A DNA stretch of 37,710 nt from Lachnospiraceae bacterium (GCA_031272985.1 JAISSU010000013.1:1-37710); one strand, 5' to 3'; counted from the first letter of the stretch, positions 8,945 to 17,354 are shown. Numbers and translations: made by a program. Notes: a model not told the origin generated them from the letters alone.

Positions 8945-10147
8945 ATGGCAAAGCAAAAATTTGAAAGAACCAAACCGCATTGCAATATTGGTACCATCGG
9001 TCACGTAGATCATGGTAAAACTACATTGACTGCAGCTATTACAAAGACCCTTTCTTCAGGAAAGCATAAGGTCGCAGGTAATGCCGAAGTTGCATTTGAT
9101 GAAATTGATAAGGCTCCCGAAGAGAAAGAGCGTGGTATCACGATTTCTACGGCACACGTTGAATATGAGACTGCGAAACGTCACTATGCACACGTTGACT
9201 GCCCGGGACATGCCGACTATGTTAAAAATATGATCACCGGTGCGGCTCAGATGGACGGAGCTATTCTCGTTGTTGCCGCTACCGATGGTGTTATGGCGCA
9301 GACCCGTGAGCACATCTTGCTTGCTCGTCAGGTGGGCGTTCCCTATATCGTCGTTTTCATGAATAAATGCGATATGGTTGATGACGAGGAATTACTTGAA
9401 CTCGTTGATATGGAGATTCGTGATCTCTTAAATGAGTACGAATTCCCGGGAGATGACACCCCGATTATTCAGGGTTCAGCTCTTAAGGCACTCGAAGATC
9501 CCGATGGACCTTGGGGAGATAAAATTATGGAGCTCATGGATGCGGTTGATTCCTTTATTCCGGATCCGCAGAGAGCTACAGATCAGCCGTTCCTTATGCC
9601 TGTTGAAGACGTATTTTCAATCACAGGTCGTGGTACCGTTGCTACGGGTAGAGTAGAGCGTGGTACATTGAAGGTTCAGGATGAAGTTGAAATCGTCGGA
9701 ATTAAAGAAGAGACTACAAAGACCGTTGTTACCGGTGTTGAGATGTTCCGTAAGCTTCTTGATCAGGCTCAGGCCGGTGATAATATCGGAGCTCTCCTTC
9801 GTGGTGTAGATCGTAATGGCGTTGAAAGAGGACAGGTTCTCGCAAAACCGGGTTCCGTTAAATGCCATAAGAAATTTACGGCACAGATTTACGTCCTTAC
9901 GAAAGATGAAGGCGGACGTCATACCCCGTTCTTCAATAATTACAGACCTCAGTTCTATTTCCGTACTACGGATGTTACCGGTGTCTGCAATCTTCCCGAA
10001 GGCGTCGAAATGTGTATGCCGGGCGATAATGTTGAAATGACGATTGAGTTGATTCAGCCTATCGCTATGGAGCAGGGACTTCGTCTTGCTATCCGTGAAG
10101 GCGGACGTACCGTCGGCTCAGGAAGAGTTGTTTCTATAATTGAGTAA
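8945..10147 (+). CDS. tuf: Elongation factor Tu
   Basis: The GTPase that delivers aminoacyl-tRNA to the ribosome. It has 400 residues. Motifs: GHVDHGKT (19-26), DCPGH (85-89), NKCD (140-143) and SALKALE. Domain II has [14 protein letters not shown] and domain III has [18 protein letters not shown]. The ribosome site is AAGGAGG. It is the last gene of the str block, ends just before a strong terminator, and has its own promoter in addition to read-through from fusA. Confidence 0.98.
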   Translation: MAKQKFERTKPHCNIGTIGHVDHGKTTLTAAITKTLSSGKHKVAGNAEVAFDEIDKAPEEKERGITISTAHVEYETAKRHYAHVDCPGHADYVKNMITGAAQMDGAILVVAATDGVMAQTREHILLARQVGVPYIVVFMNKCDMVDDEELLELVDMEIRDLLNEYEFPGDDTPIIQGSALKALEDPDGPWGDKIMELMDAVDSFIPDPQRATDQPFLMPVEDVFSITGRGTVATGRVERGTLKVQDEVEIVGIKEETTKTVVTGVEMFRKLLDQAQAGDNIGALLRGVDRNGVERGQVLAKPGSVKCHKKFTAQIYVLTKDEGGRHTPFFNNYRPQFYFRTTDVTGVCNLPEGVEMCMPGDNVEMTIELIQPIAMEQGLRLAIREGGRTVGSGRVVSIIE

Positions 10148-10202
10148 TTGATAATTAATTGATAATTAATTTACGCATTAATTCTTTTTCATTTCTACTT
10201 CT

Positions 10203-10238
10203 CCGGCGGACTTAAAAGTCCGCCGGTTTTAAGTTTTC
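10203..10238 (+). terminator. tuf intrinsic terminator
   Basis: A perfect 11-bp stem, CCGGCGGACTT/AAGTCCGCCGG, with a 2-base loop is followed by TTTTAAGTTTT. The rest of the 338-base gap before the next gene holds a doubled TTGATAATTAA near 10148 and A/T-rich sequence with no confident promoter. Confidence 0.92.
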
Positions 10239-10485
10239 AAAAGTTTTTGGATCAGCTCTTCTTTAGACTGAAGGTTCAGTTATTGTGAAATTTCCACAAA
10301 TTTTATTTTGTTGTAATATATATTTCTTGAAAACCTGTCGTAAACGTGGTACTCTATCTTCAATAGCAATCGTGTAAAGTTTTCTGTCATGACAGTAGAT
10401 GATTAGCCGCATATTTTCGAGACTTTTCATATGACAGGAGCAGGCATTTCGTAATACATTTGGTTGAGAGGGGATATGTGTATTT

Positions 10486-11010
10486 ATGACGGGGGAAGAG
10501 TTGCTTAATAAGCTCTTGCAGTCTTACAGGCGCAGTTTTGACGTGACCGAAGATTTTAAAGTAGGCGATGTCAGTTATGATGCCTACGCGAAATTTAACG
10601 TCACCGGCACGAAGTACGTCCTCATTAAAAAAGCCGAATTATGGCGGGCTCATTGTTTTGAGCACACGTTTTTTCTTAAATCCGACAGTCTGAGTGTTGA
10701 CACACTTAATACATTTGCAAAGCAGGTAACGGAGATTATTGAACCTGTTTTCGTCAGAGAAGGCGCTCGTTATCCCGTGCCGGATCATATGTATACTTAT
10801 GTGACAGGGATATTTATTTCAGAATCGGCGGTCACTGACGAGGTCAGGAAATTCATACGGAAGTATCATTATCTTAAGAACTATTTGCTCTCTGTGCGTG
10901 GATATTGTGAGAGCAGGATTGTATTATTTGATCTCGAGTCCGGAAAGGTTTACGGGAATCCGGCGGCGAGACTCCTTATCAAAGGGTATAAAAAGATTGA
11001 TCTGGCATAA
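10486..11010 (+). CDS. Conserved hypothetical protein, DUF8052-like
   Basis: A soluble 174-residue protein of unknown function. The pattern of a short N-terminal helix, SYRRSFDVTEDF, then DAYAKFNVTGTKYVLIKKAELWRAHCFEHTFF, then an HMYTYVTGIFISE strand and a C-terminal RGYCESRIVLFDLESGKVYGNPAAR block resembles a small family of clostridial proteins that I recall as DUF8052. That assignment is from memory and tentative. No catalytic motif, membrane segment or signal peptide is visible. The ATG has GAGAGGGG about 11 bases upstream. It lies between the tuf terminator and the cstA-like gene, in the same direction, and probably has its own promoter. Confidence 0.6.
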   Translation: MTGEELLNKLLQSYRRSFDVTEDFKVGDVSYDAYAKFNVTGTKYVLIKKAELWRAHCFEHTFFLKSDSLSVDTLNTFAKQVTEIIEPVFVREGARYPVPDHMYTYVTGIFISESAVTDEVRKFIRKYHYLKNYLLSVRGYCESRIVLFDLESGKVYGNPAARLLIKGYKKIDLA

Positions 11011-11025
11011 TATATTTCAGTCTTT

Positions 11026-11055
11026 TTGAAAGGCGGGAGGATATCCCCGTATATA
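11026..11055 (+). promoter_or_regulatory. Candidate promoter of the cstA-like gene
   Basis: TTGAAA (11026-11031), 18 bases, TATATA (11050-11055), about 80 bases before the start codon. This is a moderate match. The spacer contains GGATATCC, a short palindrome. Confidence 0.4.
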
Positions 11056-11133
11056 CCATGTTTGCACTTTTATTTATGTACCAAAACAAAGTGTTTATTT
11101 TACTCTTAGAGTGAAAGAGGAGGGAAAGAAGTT

Positions 11134-12834
11134 ATGAATGCAATCGTAATTCTGTTAGTTGCAATTGCCGTTCTTGTCGTCGGATATCTCACCTACGGCA
11201 AATGGCTGGCAAAGCAGTGGGGAGTGGATCCTTCAAAAGAGACTCCTGCCCACTCAATGCATGACGGCGTGGACTATGAGCCCGCTAAAGCACCGGTTTT
11301 GATGGGACATCATTTCTCATCCATAGCCGGAGCCGGTCCCATCAACGGACCTATTCAGGCCTCTGTATTCGGATGGGTTCCGGTGTTATTGTGGATCCTC
11401 GTCGGAGGTATCTTCTTTGGTGCGGTTCACGATTTCGGTGCGTTATTTGCATCCATCCGCAACAAAGGTAATTCAATCGGAGAGGTTATTTCCGAGACCT
11501 TGGGTCTTAAGATGAAGAGACTCTTTATCGTTTTCTCTTATCTGACCCTGATCCTTGTTGTGGCGGCTTTTGCTTCCATTGTTGCAGGGACATTTGCTTC
11601 AGGCACAGGAGAGGCTGCGAATGTGGCTAACGAGAGAACGGCTATGATTTCGATTCTCTTCATTCTTATCGCCATCGTATTCGGCTTCCTTGTATACCGC
11701 AAAAATGCACCTGTAGCCGTTGCCAGCATCATTGGTGTGTTGGTTATCATCGGTATCGTTGCTCTCGGTTATAATTGGCATCCATTTGCTCTTAGCAATA
11801 CCGCATGGATGTGGATCTGCGGACTTTATATCCTGATAGCAGCCATTGCACCTGTATGGATTCTCCTGCAGCCGCGTGACTATTTGAGCTCATTCCTGCT
11901 TTATTTCATGATGGTAATTTCCATTGTAGGTATCATCGGTGGCAGCGGCGGCGCGTTACCTGATTTCCCGGCATTTACATCGTTTAAGACGAATGTCGGT
12001 TATCTGTTCCCGGCACTCTTTATCACGATTGCCTGCGGCGCTATTTCAGGTTTCCACTCATTGGTAGGTTCAGGTACCTCTTCAAAGCAGCTGGATAAAG
12101 AATCCGATGCGAGACCGATTGGTTACGGCGCTATGTTAATCGAGTGTTTGCTGGCAGTTATTTCCATGACGGCAGCCGGTTATGTATTTAAGGATTACAC
12201 CCAATCAATAGCTGACGGAAAGGCTATGACCCCAACGGCAGTTTTCGCGGGTGGTATTTCAAAGATGTTAGCTAATATCTTCGGTTCCGGAGTAGAGGGT
12301 ATTGCATACTCACTCCTGATCCTTACGGTTTCGGTATTCTGCCTCACCTCGCTTGATACCGCGACCCGTCTTGCTCGTTATATGTTCCAGGAATTCTGGA
12401 CGAAACCGGGTGAGAAAGCCGAAGACATCACAGGCATCCGCAAGATCCTCATTAATAAGTATGTTGCCACTGTTATCACAGTTCTCCTTGGAATCGGTCT
12501 CGGACTCGCGGGATATGCAAAGGTTTGGGGACTGTTCGGAGCGGCCAATCAATTGCTTGCGGCTCTTGCTCTTCTCGGTGTCGCTACATGGCTTGGCAAA
12601 ATCGGGCGCAATAATAAGATGTTCTTCATCCCGATGGCATTTATGTCCATCGTTACAATTGTATCCCTCATTCTGACTATCATCAACGAATTCAAAGCCG
12701 TTGGTGCCGGAGCAGAGGGTGCGCTTTGGAATGGCGTGCGTGGTGTAATTGCGATACTCTTGGTAGTATTGGCTGTTATCCTCGTAATAAGCGGTGTAAA
12801 ATACCTCTTCGGAAAGAAAGAAGCCAAGGCATAA
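11134..12834 (+). CDS. cstA: CstA family carbon starvation protein / peptide-pyruvate carrier
   Basis: A polytopic membrane carrier of 566 residues, mostly hydrophobic, with many predicted helices. It carries the CstA signature GHHFSSIAGAGPINGPI near residue 58, then VHDFGALFASIRNKGNSIGE and SGFHSLVGSGTSSKQL. CstA-family proteins import peptides or pyruvate when preferred carbon runs out. The E. coli members are near 700 residues; this shorter form is common in Bacillota. The substrate cannot be decided. The start has AGGAGGG. The gene is monocistronic, with a candidate promoter upstream and a good terminator just after it. Confidence 0.9.
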   Translation: MNAIVILLVAIAVLVVGYLTYGKWLAKQWGVDPSKETPAHSMHDGVDYEPAKAPVLMGHHFSSIAGAGPINGPIQASVFGWVPVLLWILVGGIFFGAVHDFGALFASIRNKGNSIGEVISETLGLKMKRLFIVFSYLTLILVVAAFASIVAGTFASGTGEAANVANERTAMISILFILIAIVFGFLVYRKNAPVAVASIIGVLVIIGIVALGYNWHPFALSNTAWMWICGLYILIAAIAPVWILLQPRDYLSSFLLYFMMVISIVGIIGGSGGALPDFPAFTSFKTNVGYLFPALFITIACGAISGFHSLVGSGTSSKQLDKESDARPIGYGAMLIECLLAVISMTAAGYVFKDYTQSIADGKAMTPTAVFAGGISKMLANIFGSGVEGIAYSLLILTVSVFCLTSLDTATRLARYMFQEFWTKPGEKAEDITGIRKILINKYVATVITVLLGIGLGLAGYAKVWGLFGAANQLLAALALLGVATWLGKIGRNNKMFFIPMAFMSIVTIVSLILTIINEFKAVGAGAEGALWNGVRGVIAILLVVLAVILVISGVKYLFGKKEAKA

Positions 12835-12866
12835 TTTAAACAATTAAAAACTGAATAATGAGATTA

Positions 12867-12898
12867 ACGGGTACGAGCGAGGGCTTGTACCCGTTTTT
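12867..12898 (+). terminator. Terminator after the cstA-like gene
   Basis: ACGGGTAC/GTACCCGT, an 8-bp stem, with further AGC/GCT pairing in the loop, runs into TTTTT. It begins 32 bases after the stop codon. Confidence 0.88.
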
Positions 12899-13049
12899 GA
12901 TGAAGAGTTCGCCTGAGACATTCAAGCCTGAAGTCCATAATAAATTAATTATTATTCTGGTATTGTATGAGAAAATGTGATATTTTGTATAAGGTTGATA
13001 ATCCTACGCATACGTACGGATAATATAAATATTTGAAAGGATTTTGAAT

Positions 13050-13490
13050 ATGCGAATCGCGATTGGAAATGATCACGCCGGCATAGAAATGAAGGCGGAA
13101 ATAACTAAATTACTACAGGACAGAGGACACGAAGTTGTAAATTTCGGTGTGGATGTCCCTGGAAGGATGGACTATCCCACGGTAGCAAAACCCGCCGCTT
13201 TAGCAGTCGCAAGCGGAGAGTGTGACTGTGCCATCCTGATATGCGGGACAGGCATAGGAATGTCACTGGCAGCAAATAAAGTAAAAGGAATCCGTGCCGC
13301 GGTGGTGAGTGATGCCTGCTCGGCGAGACTCACGAAGCAGCATAATAACCTAAATGTCCTGACCCTCGGCGCCAGAATAATCGGAATTGAACTGGCGAAA
13401 ATGATAGTCGAAGAATGGCTTGACGCGGAATTTATGGGCGGCCGCCACGCCGAGCGAGTGCAGATGGTCATGGATATGGAAAACGAATGA
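13050..13490 (+). CDS. rpiB: Ribose-5-phosphate isomerase B
   Basis: Interconverts ribose-5-phosphate and ribulose-5-phosphate in the pentose phosphate pathway. It has 146 residues, normal for the RpiB/LacAB family. Key features: NDHAG at 7-11, the catalytic cysteine in CGTGIG (Cys65), SLAANK after it, and His98 in the TKQHNNLNVL segment. The ATG at 13050 is preferred to a TTG two codons earlier because of the AAAGG ribosome site at 13036-13040. Its TGA stop lies inside the first copy of a 25-base direct repeat that bounds the structured segment downstream. A galactose-6-phosphate isomerase role is less likely because no tagatose pathway genes are nearby. Confidence 0.93.
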   Translation: MRIAIGNDHAGIEMKAEITKLLQDRGHEVVNFGVDVPGRMDYPTVAKPAALAVASGECDCAILICGTGIGMSLAANKVKGIRAAVVSDACSARLTKQHNNLNVLTLGARIIGIELAKMIVEEWLDAEFMGGRHAERVQMVMDMENE

Positions 13491-13643
13491 AAAATCCCCT
13501 CAGGGCAAAGCCAGAAAAGGGCACCAGATCGAGTCGGACAGTGTACGACTCGGAAGCGCGACCGCCGCACCGCGTAGCGGTGATAATACCATACGGCGGT
13601 CTGCGATAAATGTTCCAGTGAAAAATCCCCTCAGGGCAAGGCC
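13488..13643. repeat. 25-base direct repeats bounding a structured segment
   Basis: Copies lie at 13488-13512 and 13619-13643 and differ at one position. The left copy contains the rpiB stop codon and the right copy forms the left arm of the terminator hairpin. The 106 bases between them are strongly self-complementary. Confidence 0.85.
13530..13605 (+). ncRNA. Structured non-coding segment, possible small RNA or 3'-UTR element
   Basis: Two hairpins lie in tandem. The first is CGAGTCG/CGACTCG (13530-13536 with 13546-13552). The second is a compound structure: the outer stem GACCGCCG/CGGCGGTC (13560-13567 with 13594-13601), extended by CGC/GCG, encloses CACCGC-GTA-GCGGTG (13568-13582) plus an 11-base single-stranded stretch. 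The segment is richer in G+C than its surroundings and is followed by a terminator hairpin, giving the outline of a transcribed structured RNA. I do not recognise a known riboswitch or RNA family. No obvious protein is encoded. Confidence 0.45.
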
Positions 13644-13664
13644 CTTGGGGATTTTTCGCTGGAA
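13613..13664. terminator. Long bidirectional terminator between rpiB and cysK
   Basis: A stem of about 18 bp runs from TTCCAG through AAAAATCCCC on the left and GGGGATTTTT through CTGGAA on the right, with one G-T pair. An inner AGGGC/GCCCT helix closes an AAG loop. The A-run on one side and the T-run on the other suit termination in both directions, for rpiB on the plus strand and cysK on the minus strand. Confidence 0.88.
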
Positions 13665-13702
13665 TCTATGTGGCTGACATGATTCACCGATGTTAATGAT
13701 AC

Positions 13703-14635
13703 CTATTCCTCGCTATAAAGCGCCGTGCTTAGGTATCTCTCACCCGTATCCGGAAGGATTACAACGATATTCTTTCCGGCTGTTTCGGGTCTCTTTGCTA
13801 TTTCGGTAGCTGCCCAAAGTGCTGCTCCGGAGGATATTCCAACGAGGACGCCCTCTTTCTTTGCGAAAACACGCCCTGTGGCAAATGCATCTTCATTGCT
13901 GACAGTGATAATCTCGTCATAGATTGAAGTATTAAGTGTATCCGGTACAAAGCCCGCGCCTATTCCCTGAATCTTATGAGGTCCGGGAGTGCCTTGTGAA
14001 AGCACAGGAGAGCTCGCAGGCTCGACAGCGATAATCTTAATGTCAGGATTCTTTTCCTTTAAGTATTCGCCGGCTCCTGTAATCGTACCACCTGTTCCGA
14101 TACCGGAAATCAAATAATCAACTTTTCCGTCGGTGTCGTCCCAAATCTCGGGACCGGTAGTTTTTTTATGCACTTCGGGGTTAGCCGGATTCGTAAACTG
14201 GCTCGGGATATAGCTATTCGGGGTTTCCGCTGCTAATTCCTCAGCCTTTGAGATAGCGCCCTTCATACCTTTTGCACCATCAGTTAAGACTAACTCGGCG
14301 CCATATGCCTTTAAGAGATTCCTGCGCTCAACGCTCATGGTCTCAGGCATGGTAAGGATAATACGATATCCCTTCGCGGCGGCAATAGATGCGAGACCAA
14401 TGCCGGTATTTCCGCTCGTCGGCTCAATAATTACTGAGCCCTCTTTAAGAAGCCCTTTGCTTTCCGCGTCGTCAATCATAGCTTTCGCGATACGGTCTTT
14501 AACACTGCCGGCGGGATTAAAGTACTCTAATTTTCCGATGAGTCTCCCGGAAAGTCCTAAATCCTTGCTGTAGTTTGTTAAATCTAATAATGGTGTTTTG
14601 CCTATTAAATCTGTAATGTTTTGATAAATACTCAT
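13703..14635 (-). CDS. cysK: Cysteine synthase A (O-acetylserine sulfhydrylase)
   Basis: A PLP enzyme that makes cysteine from O-acetylserine and sulfide. It has 310 residues, full length. The PLP lysine is Lys46 in [11 protein letters not shown]; the substrate loop is TSGNTG (73-78), the phosphate cradle GIGTGGT (178-184), and the C-terminal GISSGAA and PDTGERYLS are present. The ribosome site AGGAGGAAG is strong. A perfect consensus promoter lies upstream, next to a CCTAT...ATAGG inverted repeat and an AAACATACT motif that is also present at the rrf2 promoter. The gene follows the Rrf2 regulator in the same orientation, which suggests control by it, as CymR controls cysK in Bacillus. Confidence 0.96.
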   Translation of the reverse strand: MSIYQNITDLIGKTPLLDLTNYSKDLGLSGRLIGKLEYFNPAGSVKDRIAKAMIDDAESKGLLKEGSVIIEPTSGNTGIGLASIAAAKGYRIILTMPETMSVERRNLLKAYGAELVLTDGAKGMKGAISKAEELAAETPNSYIPSQFTNPANPEVHKKTTGPEIWDDTDGKVDYLISGIGTGGTITGAGEYLKEKNPDIKIIAVEPASSPVLSQGTPGPHKIQGIGAGFVPDTLNTSIYDEIITVSNEDAFATGRVFAKKEGVLVGISSGAALWAATEIAKRPETAGKNIVVILPDTGERYLSTALYSEE

Positions 14636-14677
14636 AACTTCCTCCTCATTGAACTGTGTCTATTTTTAATGCCTATT

Positions 14678-14698
14678 AAACATACTGAAATTATAGGT
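14678..14698. promoter_or_regulatory. Candidate Rrf2-type operator in the cysK promoter
   Basis: Just downstream of the cysK -10, the AAACATACT motif (14678-14686) sits between outer half-sites CCTAT (14672-14676) and ATAGG (14693-14697). The same nine bases appear, inverted, at 15293-15301 over the promoter of the Rrf2 gene. Shared placement at both promoters suggests a common regulator, most simply the Rrf2 protein itself. Confidence 0.45.
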
Positions 14699-14727
14699 AT
14701 TATATAAAATAAAAATTCCCGTGTCAA
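14699..14727 (-). promoter_or_regulatory. cysK promoter, perfect consensus
   Basis: On the minus strand, TTGACA (14727-14722), 17 bases, TATAAT (14704-14699). Such a perfect promoter usually needs a repressor, consistent with the operator-like repeats around it. Confidence 0.85.
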
Positions 14728-14747
14728 GATAAAATTTCGGGAATTTT
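14712..14747 (-). terminator. 10-bp inverted repeat across the cysK -35; rrf2 terminator or operator
   Basis: AAAATTCCCG (14712-14721) and CGGGAATTTT (14738-14747) enclose the cysK TTGACA. Read on the minus strand, the stem ends in TTTTTATTTTAT, so it could terminate rrf2 transcripts coming from 14812. As DNA it could be an operator. Both roles are possible at once. Confidence 0.5.
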
Positions 14748-14811
14748 AAAATTATAATTAATAGCGGCAACAGATAATAAAAGTTAATTAACTTATTAGC
14801 TGCAAATTTCA

Positions 14812-15249
14812 TTATATAACATAAAAATCAGCTCCGTTAGACTCTACCGAGTCCAGTAAATCCTGCAGTGTAATGCCCTCGAGATAATTCGTTATGACTT
14901 CCTCCAGGCCTTTCCATACGGGAAGTGTCTTACAAAAACCGGCGCGATTGCACTCATTAACCTCACTGTCCAGACACGCGACCGGTGAAAGCGTCCCTTC
15001 GGTGATTCTTAGAATTTGGGCAACTGTGTATTTAGATGGGTCTTTTGCGAGCATATAGCCGCCCTGTTTTCCGCGATTCGTGCGAAGGAAATCAGAGGTA
15101 TGAAGCAGTGTGACGATTTGCTCTAAATACTGTTTCGAAATTTCCTGACGCGTAGCAATCTCTTTTAATGAAATGTACCCGGATTCCTTATGTTCCGCTA
15201 AATCAAGCATCATGCGCAGTGCGTAACGTCCTTTTGTGGATATTTTCAT
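14812..15249 (-). CDS. Rrf2 family transcriptional regulator with three-cysteine cluster
   Basis: A 145-residue winged-helix DNA-binding protein of the Rrf2 family (IscR/CymR/NsrR group). The N-terminus MKISTKGRYALRMMLDLAEH is typical. The recognition region includes ISKQYLEQIVTLL and the wing is TNRGKQGGYMLAKDP. Cysteines at 92, 100 and 106 (spacing 7 and 5) resemble the Fe-S ligands of IscR-type members and are absent from Bacillus CymR. The protein may therefore sense Fe-S status or redox and not only the cysteine synthase complex. It lies upstream of cysK in the same direction and has its own promoter, overlapped by a motif shared with cysK, so autoregulation is likely. The start has AAGGAGG. 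Confidence 0.92.
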   Translation of the reverse strand: MKISTKGRYALRMMLDLAEHKESGYISLKEIATRQEISKQYLEQIVTLLHTSDFLRTNRGKQGGYMLAKDPSKYTVAQILRITEGTLSPVACLDSEVNECNRAGFCKTLPVWKGLEEVITNYLEGITLQDLLDSVESNGADFYVI

Positions 15250-15275
15250 GTGTGGCCTCCTTATAACATGAACAT

Positions 15276-15305
15276 ATTATACACCAATGTTTAGTATGTT
15301 TTCAA
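15276..15305 (-). promoter_or_regulatory. rrf2 promoter with overlapping AAACATACT motif
   Basis: On the minus strand, TTGAAA (15305-15300), 18 bases, TATAAT (15281-15276). The nine-base motif at 15301-15293 overlaps the -35 edge, a good position for self-repression. Confidence 0.7.
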
Positions 15306-15357
15306 GTTTTATACAAAGAATCAGCGATTATATGCAAAAAATCGTACAATCCGTGCC

Positions 15358-15386
15358 TTGTTCGCTCGCTTATTGCCATGTATACT
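15358..15386 (+). promoter_or_regulatory. Promoter of the HAD phosphatase gene
   Basis: TTGTTC (15358-15363), 17 bases, TATACT (15381-15386). The ATG at 15378 overlaps the -10, so it cannot be the translation start if this promoter is used. Confidence 0.55.
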
Positions 15387-15431
15387 TATTTTCGGACATC
15401 TACTAAACGCACAGAAATGGATTTGTATAGC

Positions 15432-16061
15432 ATGAATTTGTTAATATTTGACATGGACGGAGTGATACTTGACAGCGAACCTTTGCATGACAGGGCAAGA
15501 AGACGTCTGTTTAAGGAATTTAATATTACGGAAGATGAGAGATTACCTGATCCTGTGGGGGCTTCAGCGCCGGAGCGGTGGCGGTTGATATGCGAACTCT
15601 TTCATTTAGATAAAGATCCGATAGCCATTGCGAGATACCAGTTTGAGTGTGTCGTGGAATATGTTAAAGAAATGAATCTGCCATGCACGAAGGGTTTGAT
15701 TGAAACTTTAGATGAAGCAAAAAAACGGGGTATCACATTGGCATTAGCCTCATCGTCTCCGAAATGGATGGTTGAAGAAGTCCTTGATTATTATGGGATA
15801 ATTGATTATTTCAAGGTCATTGCGACAGCCGATAATGTCACGAAAAGAAAACCCGATCCCCAGATTTATGAGTTTGTATTAAAAAAAGCGGGCTTCAAAC
15901 CGGAAGAATCCGCCGCCATAGAGGATTCACAAGCGGGCATTTTATCCGCAAAAGCAGCAAGAATCTACTGCTTTGCCTATAAGGGTGAAAATGCCGTCTG
16001 GCAAGATCAATCGGCGAGCGATAAAGTGATTCATGATTTGCGAGAAATTTTCGAGCGGTGA
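15432..16061 (+). CDS. HAD superfamily phosphatase, beta-phosphoglucomutase-like
   Basis: A soluble hydrolase of about 209 residues in the HAD subfamily IA with a small helical cap. Motif I is FDMDGVILD (nucleophile Asp7, acid/base Asp9), motif II is in LALASSSP, the motif III lysine is in TKRKPDPQIY, and motif IV is IEDSQAG. The substrate is not predictable; relatives act on sugar phosphates, phosphoglycolate or beta-glucose-1-phosphate. The start was chosen because MNLLIFDMDG is the canonical family N-terminus. ATGs at 15417 and 15378 are in frame, but none has a good ribosome site, and 15378 overlaps the promoter. The gene ends 15 bases from the convergent CNNM gene with no terminator seen between them. 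Confidence 0.88.
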   Translation: MNLLIFDMDGVILDSEPLHDRARRRLFKEFNITEDERLPDPVGASAPERWRLICELFHLDKDPIAIARYQFECVVEYVKEMNLPCTKGLIETLDEAKKRGITLALASSSPKWMVEEVLDYYGIIDYFKVIATADNVTKRKPDPQIYEFVLKKAGFKPEESAAIEDSQAGILSAKAARIYCFAYKGENAVWQDQSASDKVIHDLREIFER

Positions 16062-16076
16062 TGATGTGCGAAAACT

Positions 16077-17354
16077 CTACTCGTCAGTGTCATCATTCGT
16101 AGTAACCGCAGGAAGCGTCACTAATACGTGTTGTACACGATTCTTATCAAGTGATTTTACCTCGAGTCGCACTTTGTCGGGAGTAGTAATTATATCACCT
16201 ACTTCGGGGAATCTGTCTAATTGTTCAATAATATATCCACCCAAAGAATCATAGTCTTCAGATGAAAGAGATAATCCAAGTCTGTCATTGAATTCCTCTA
16301 AATTAACGCTGGCTTCGGTTAAATATTCAGTATCTGAAATTTTTTGAATGAAGTCTTCCTCATTTTCATCGTATTCGTCATGGATTTCGCCGACTATTTC
16401 CTCCAGAATATCCTCCAAAGTAATGAGTCCCGACGTATCACCGTATTCGTCCAAGACAATGGCAATATTTATTGAAGCCTCGCGCATCTCGACTAACAGT
16501 TCGGGAATACTCTTATATTCGTAAGTAAAGTAAGCTTCCCTTAAGATGTCCTTTACATGAAATTCCTTTGTATTATCAAATAGGAGCAGATCCTTCATGT
16601 TAATTGTACCGACCACATTATCTGTCGTTTCCTTAAAAACAGGAAGTCTCGTATATTTATCCTCTCGAAATATTGCCAAAAGCTCATCAAAAGTGCTCTC
16701 AATATCGGCGAAGGTCACATGTACGCGCGGCACCATAATATCTTTTGCTTTCGCGTCGCCTAAATCAAACACATTATTGATCATTTCCTTTTCGCCGCTC
16801 TCAATCACCCCGTCTTCGTGGCTCACATCGACAATGGTGCGTAGTTCGCTTTCGGTCATCGCATCATTTTTTGAATGAGGGTCATAACCGAGGATGCGAA
16901 GGACGAGGTAAGAAAATCCATTGAGAATGAATCCGACAGGGGTCATTATCCGTATATACACCAATAATACGGGAGCAAACGCAAGCGATAATTTCTCGGC
17001 TCTTAAAGATGCCATGGTTTTAGGAACGATTTCACCGAAAATTAATACCGCAAAAGTCAGGATTCCACTCGCAATAGCGACCGCTCTTCCCCCGAATGAA
17101 TACGCCAAAGAAGTGGTAAGCGAAGCCGCCGTCAGGTTTACAATATTATTGCCAATCAGTACGGTGGTCAACATCTTACTCGTGCGGTCGGTTATTTTCA
17201 GCACAGTCTTAGCGCGCTTATTACCTTCATCTGCTAAAGTACGGATGCGTATTTTATTTACGGTTGTGAGTGCGGTTTCGGCAGAGGAAAAAACGGCGGA
17301 GAGCAATAGCAGAACCACCAGAATAATTATTCGTATGACGTCACTAACGTCCAA
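16077..17354 (-). CDS. Hemolysin-family CNNM/CBS/CorC_HlyC membrane protein
   Basis: An integral membrane protein of about 425 residues. An N-terminal CNNM (DUF21) region has about four hydrophobic helices (IIILVVLLLLSAVFSSAETA, then TTVLIGNNIVNL, IFGEIVPKT and the SYLVLRILG stretch). A pair of CBS domains follows (IMVPRVHV..., DEYGDTSGLITLEDILEEI), then a C-terminal CorC_HlyC domain (LEEFNDRLGL...DYDSLGGYI). Members are implicated in Mg2+/Co2+ efflux or resistance; the older haemolysin label is poorly supported. A TTG start at 17354 is proposed, with GGAG nine bases upstream. The longer reading from 17420 is unlikely because its first codon is the -35 of the gene's own promoter. Confidence 0.88.
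   Translation of the reverse strand: MDVSDVIRIIILVVLLLLSAVFSSAETALTTVNKIRIRTLADEGNKRAKTVLKITDRTSKMLTTVLIGNNIVNLTAASLTTSLAYSFGGRAVAIASGILTFAVLIFGEIVPKTMASLRAEKLSLAFAPVLLVYIRIMTPVGFILNGFSYLVLRILGYDPHSKNDAMTESELRTIVDVSHEDGVIESGEKEMINNVFDLGDAKAKDIMVPRVHVTFADIESTFDELLAIFREDKYTRLPVFKETTDNVVGTINMKDLLLFDNTKEFHVKDILREAYFTYEYKSIPELLVEMREASINIAIVLDEYGDTSGLITLEDILEEIVGEIHDEYDENEEDFIQKISDTEYLTEASVNLEEFNDRLGLSLSSEDYDSLGGYIIEQLDRFPEVGDIITTPDKVRLEVKSLDKNRVQHVLVTLPAVTTNDDTDE

Noticed and set aside
10148-10185. Origin-like A/T-rich tandem repeat after tuf
   Set aside because: There are only two copies of TTGATAATTAA, with no DnaA boxes or replication genes; likely simple A/T-rich intergenic sequence.
13420-13677. 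85-codon reading frame across the rpiB end and the structured segment
   Set aside because: It overlaps rpiB in another frame, runs through hairpins and a terminator, and has no ribosome site.
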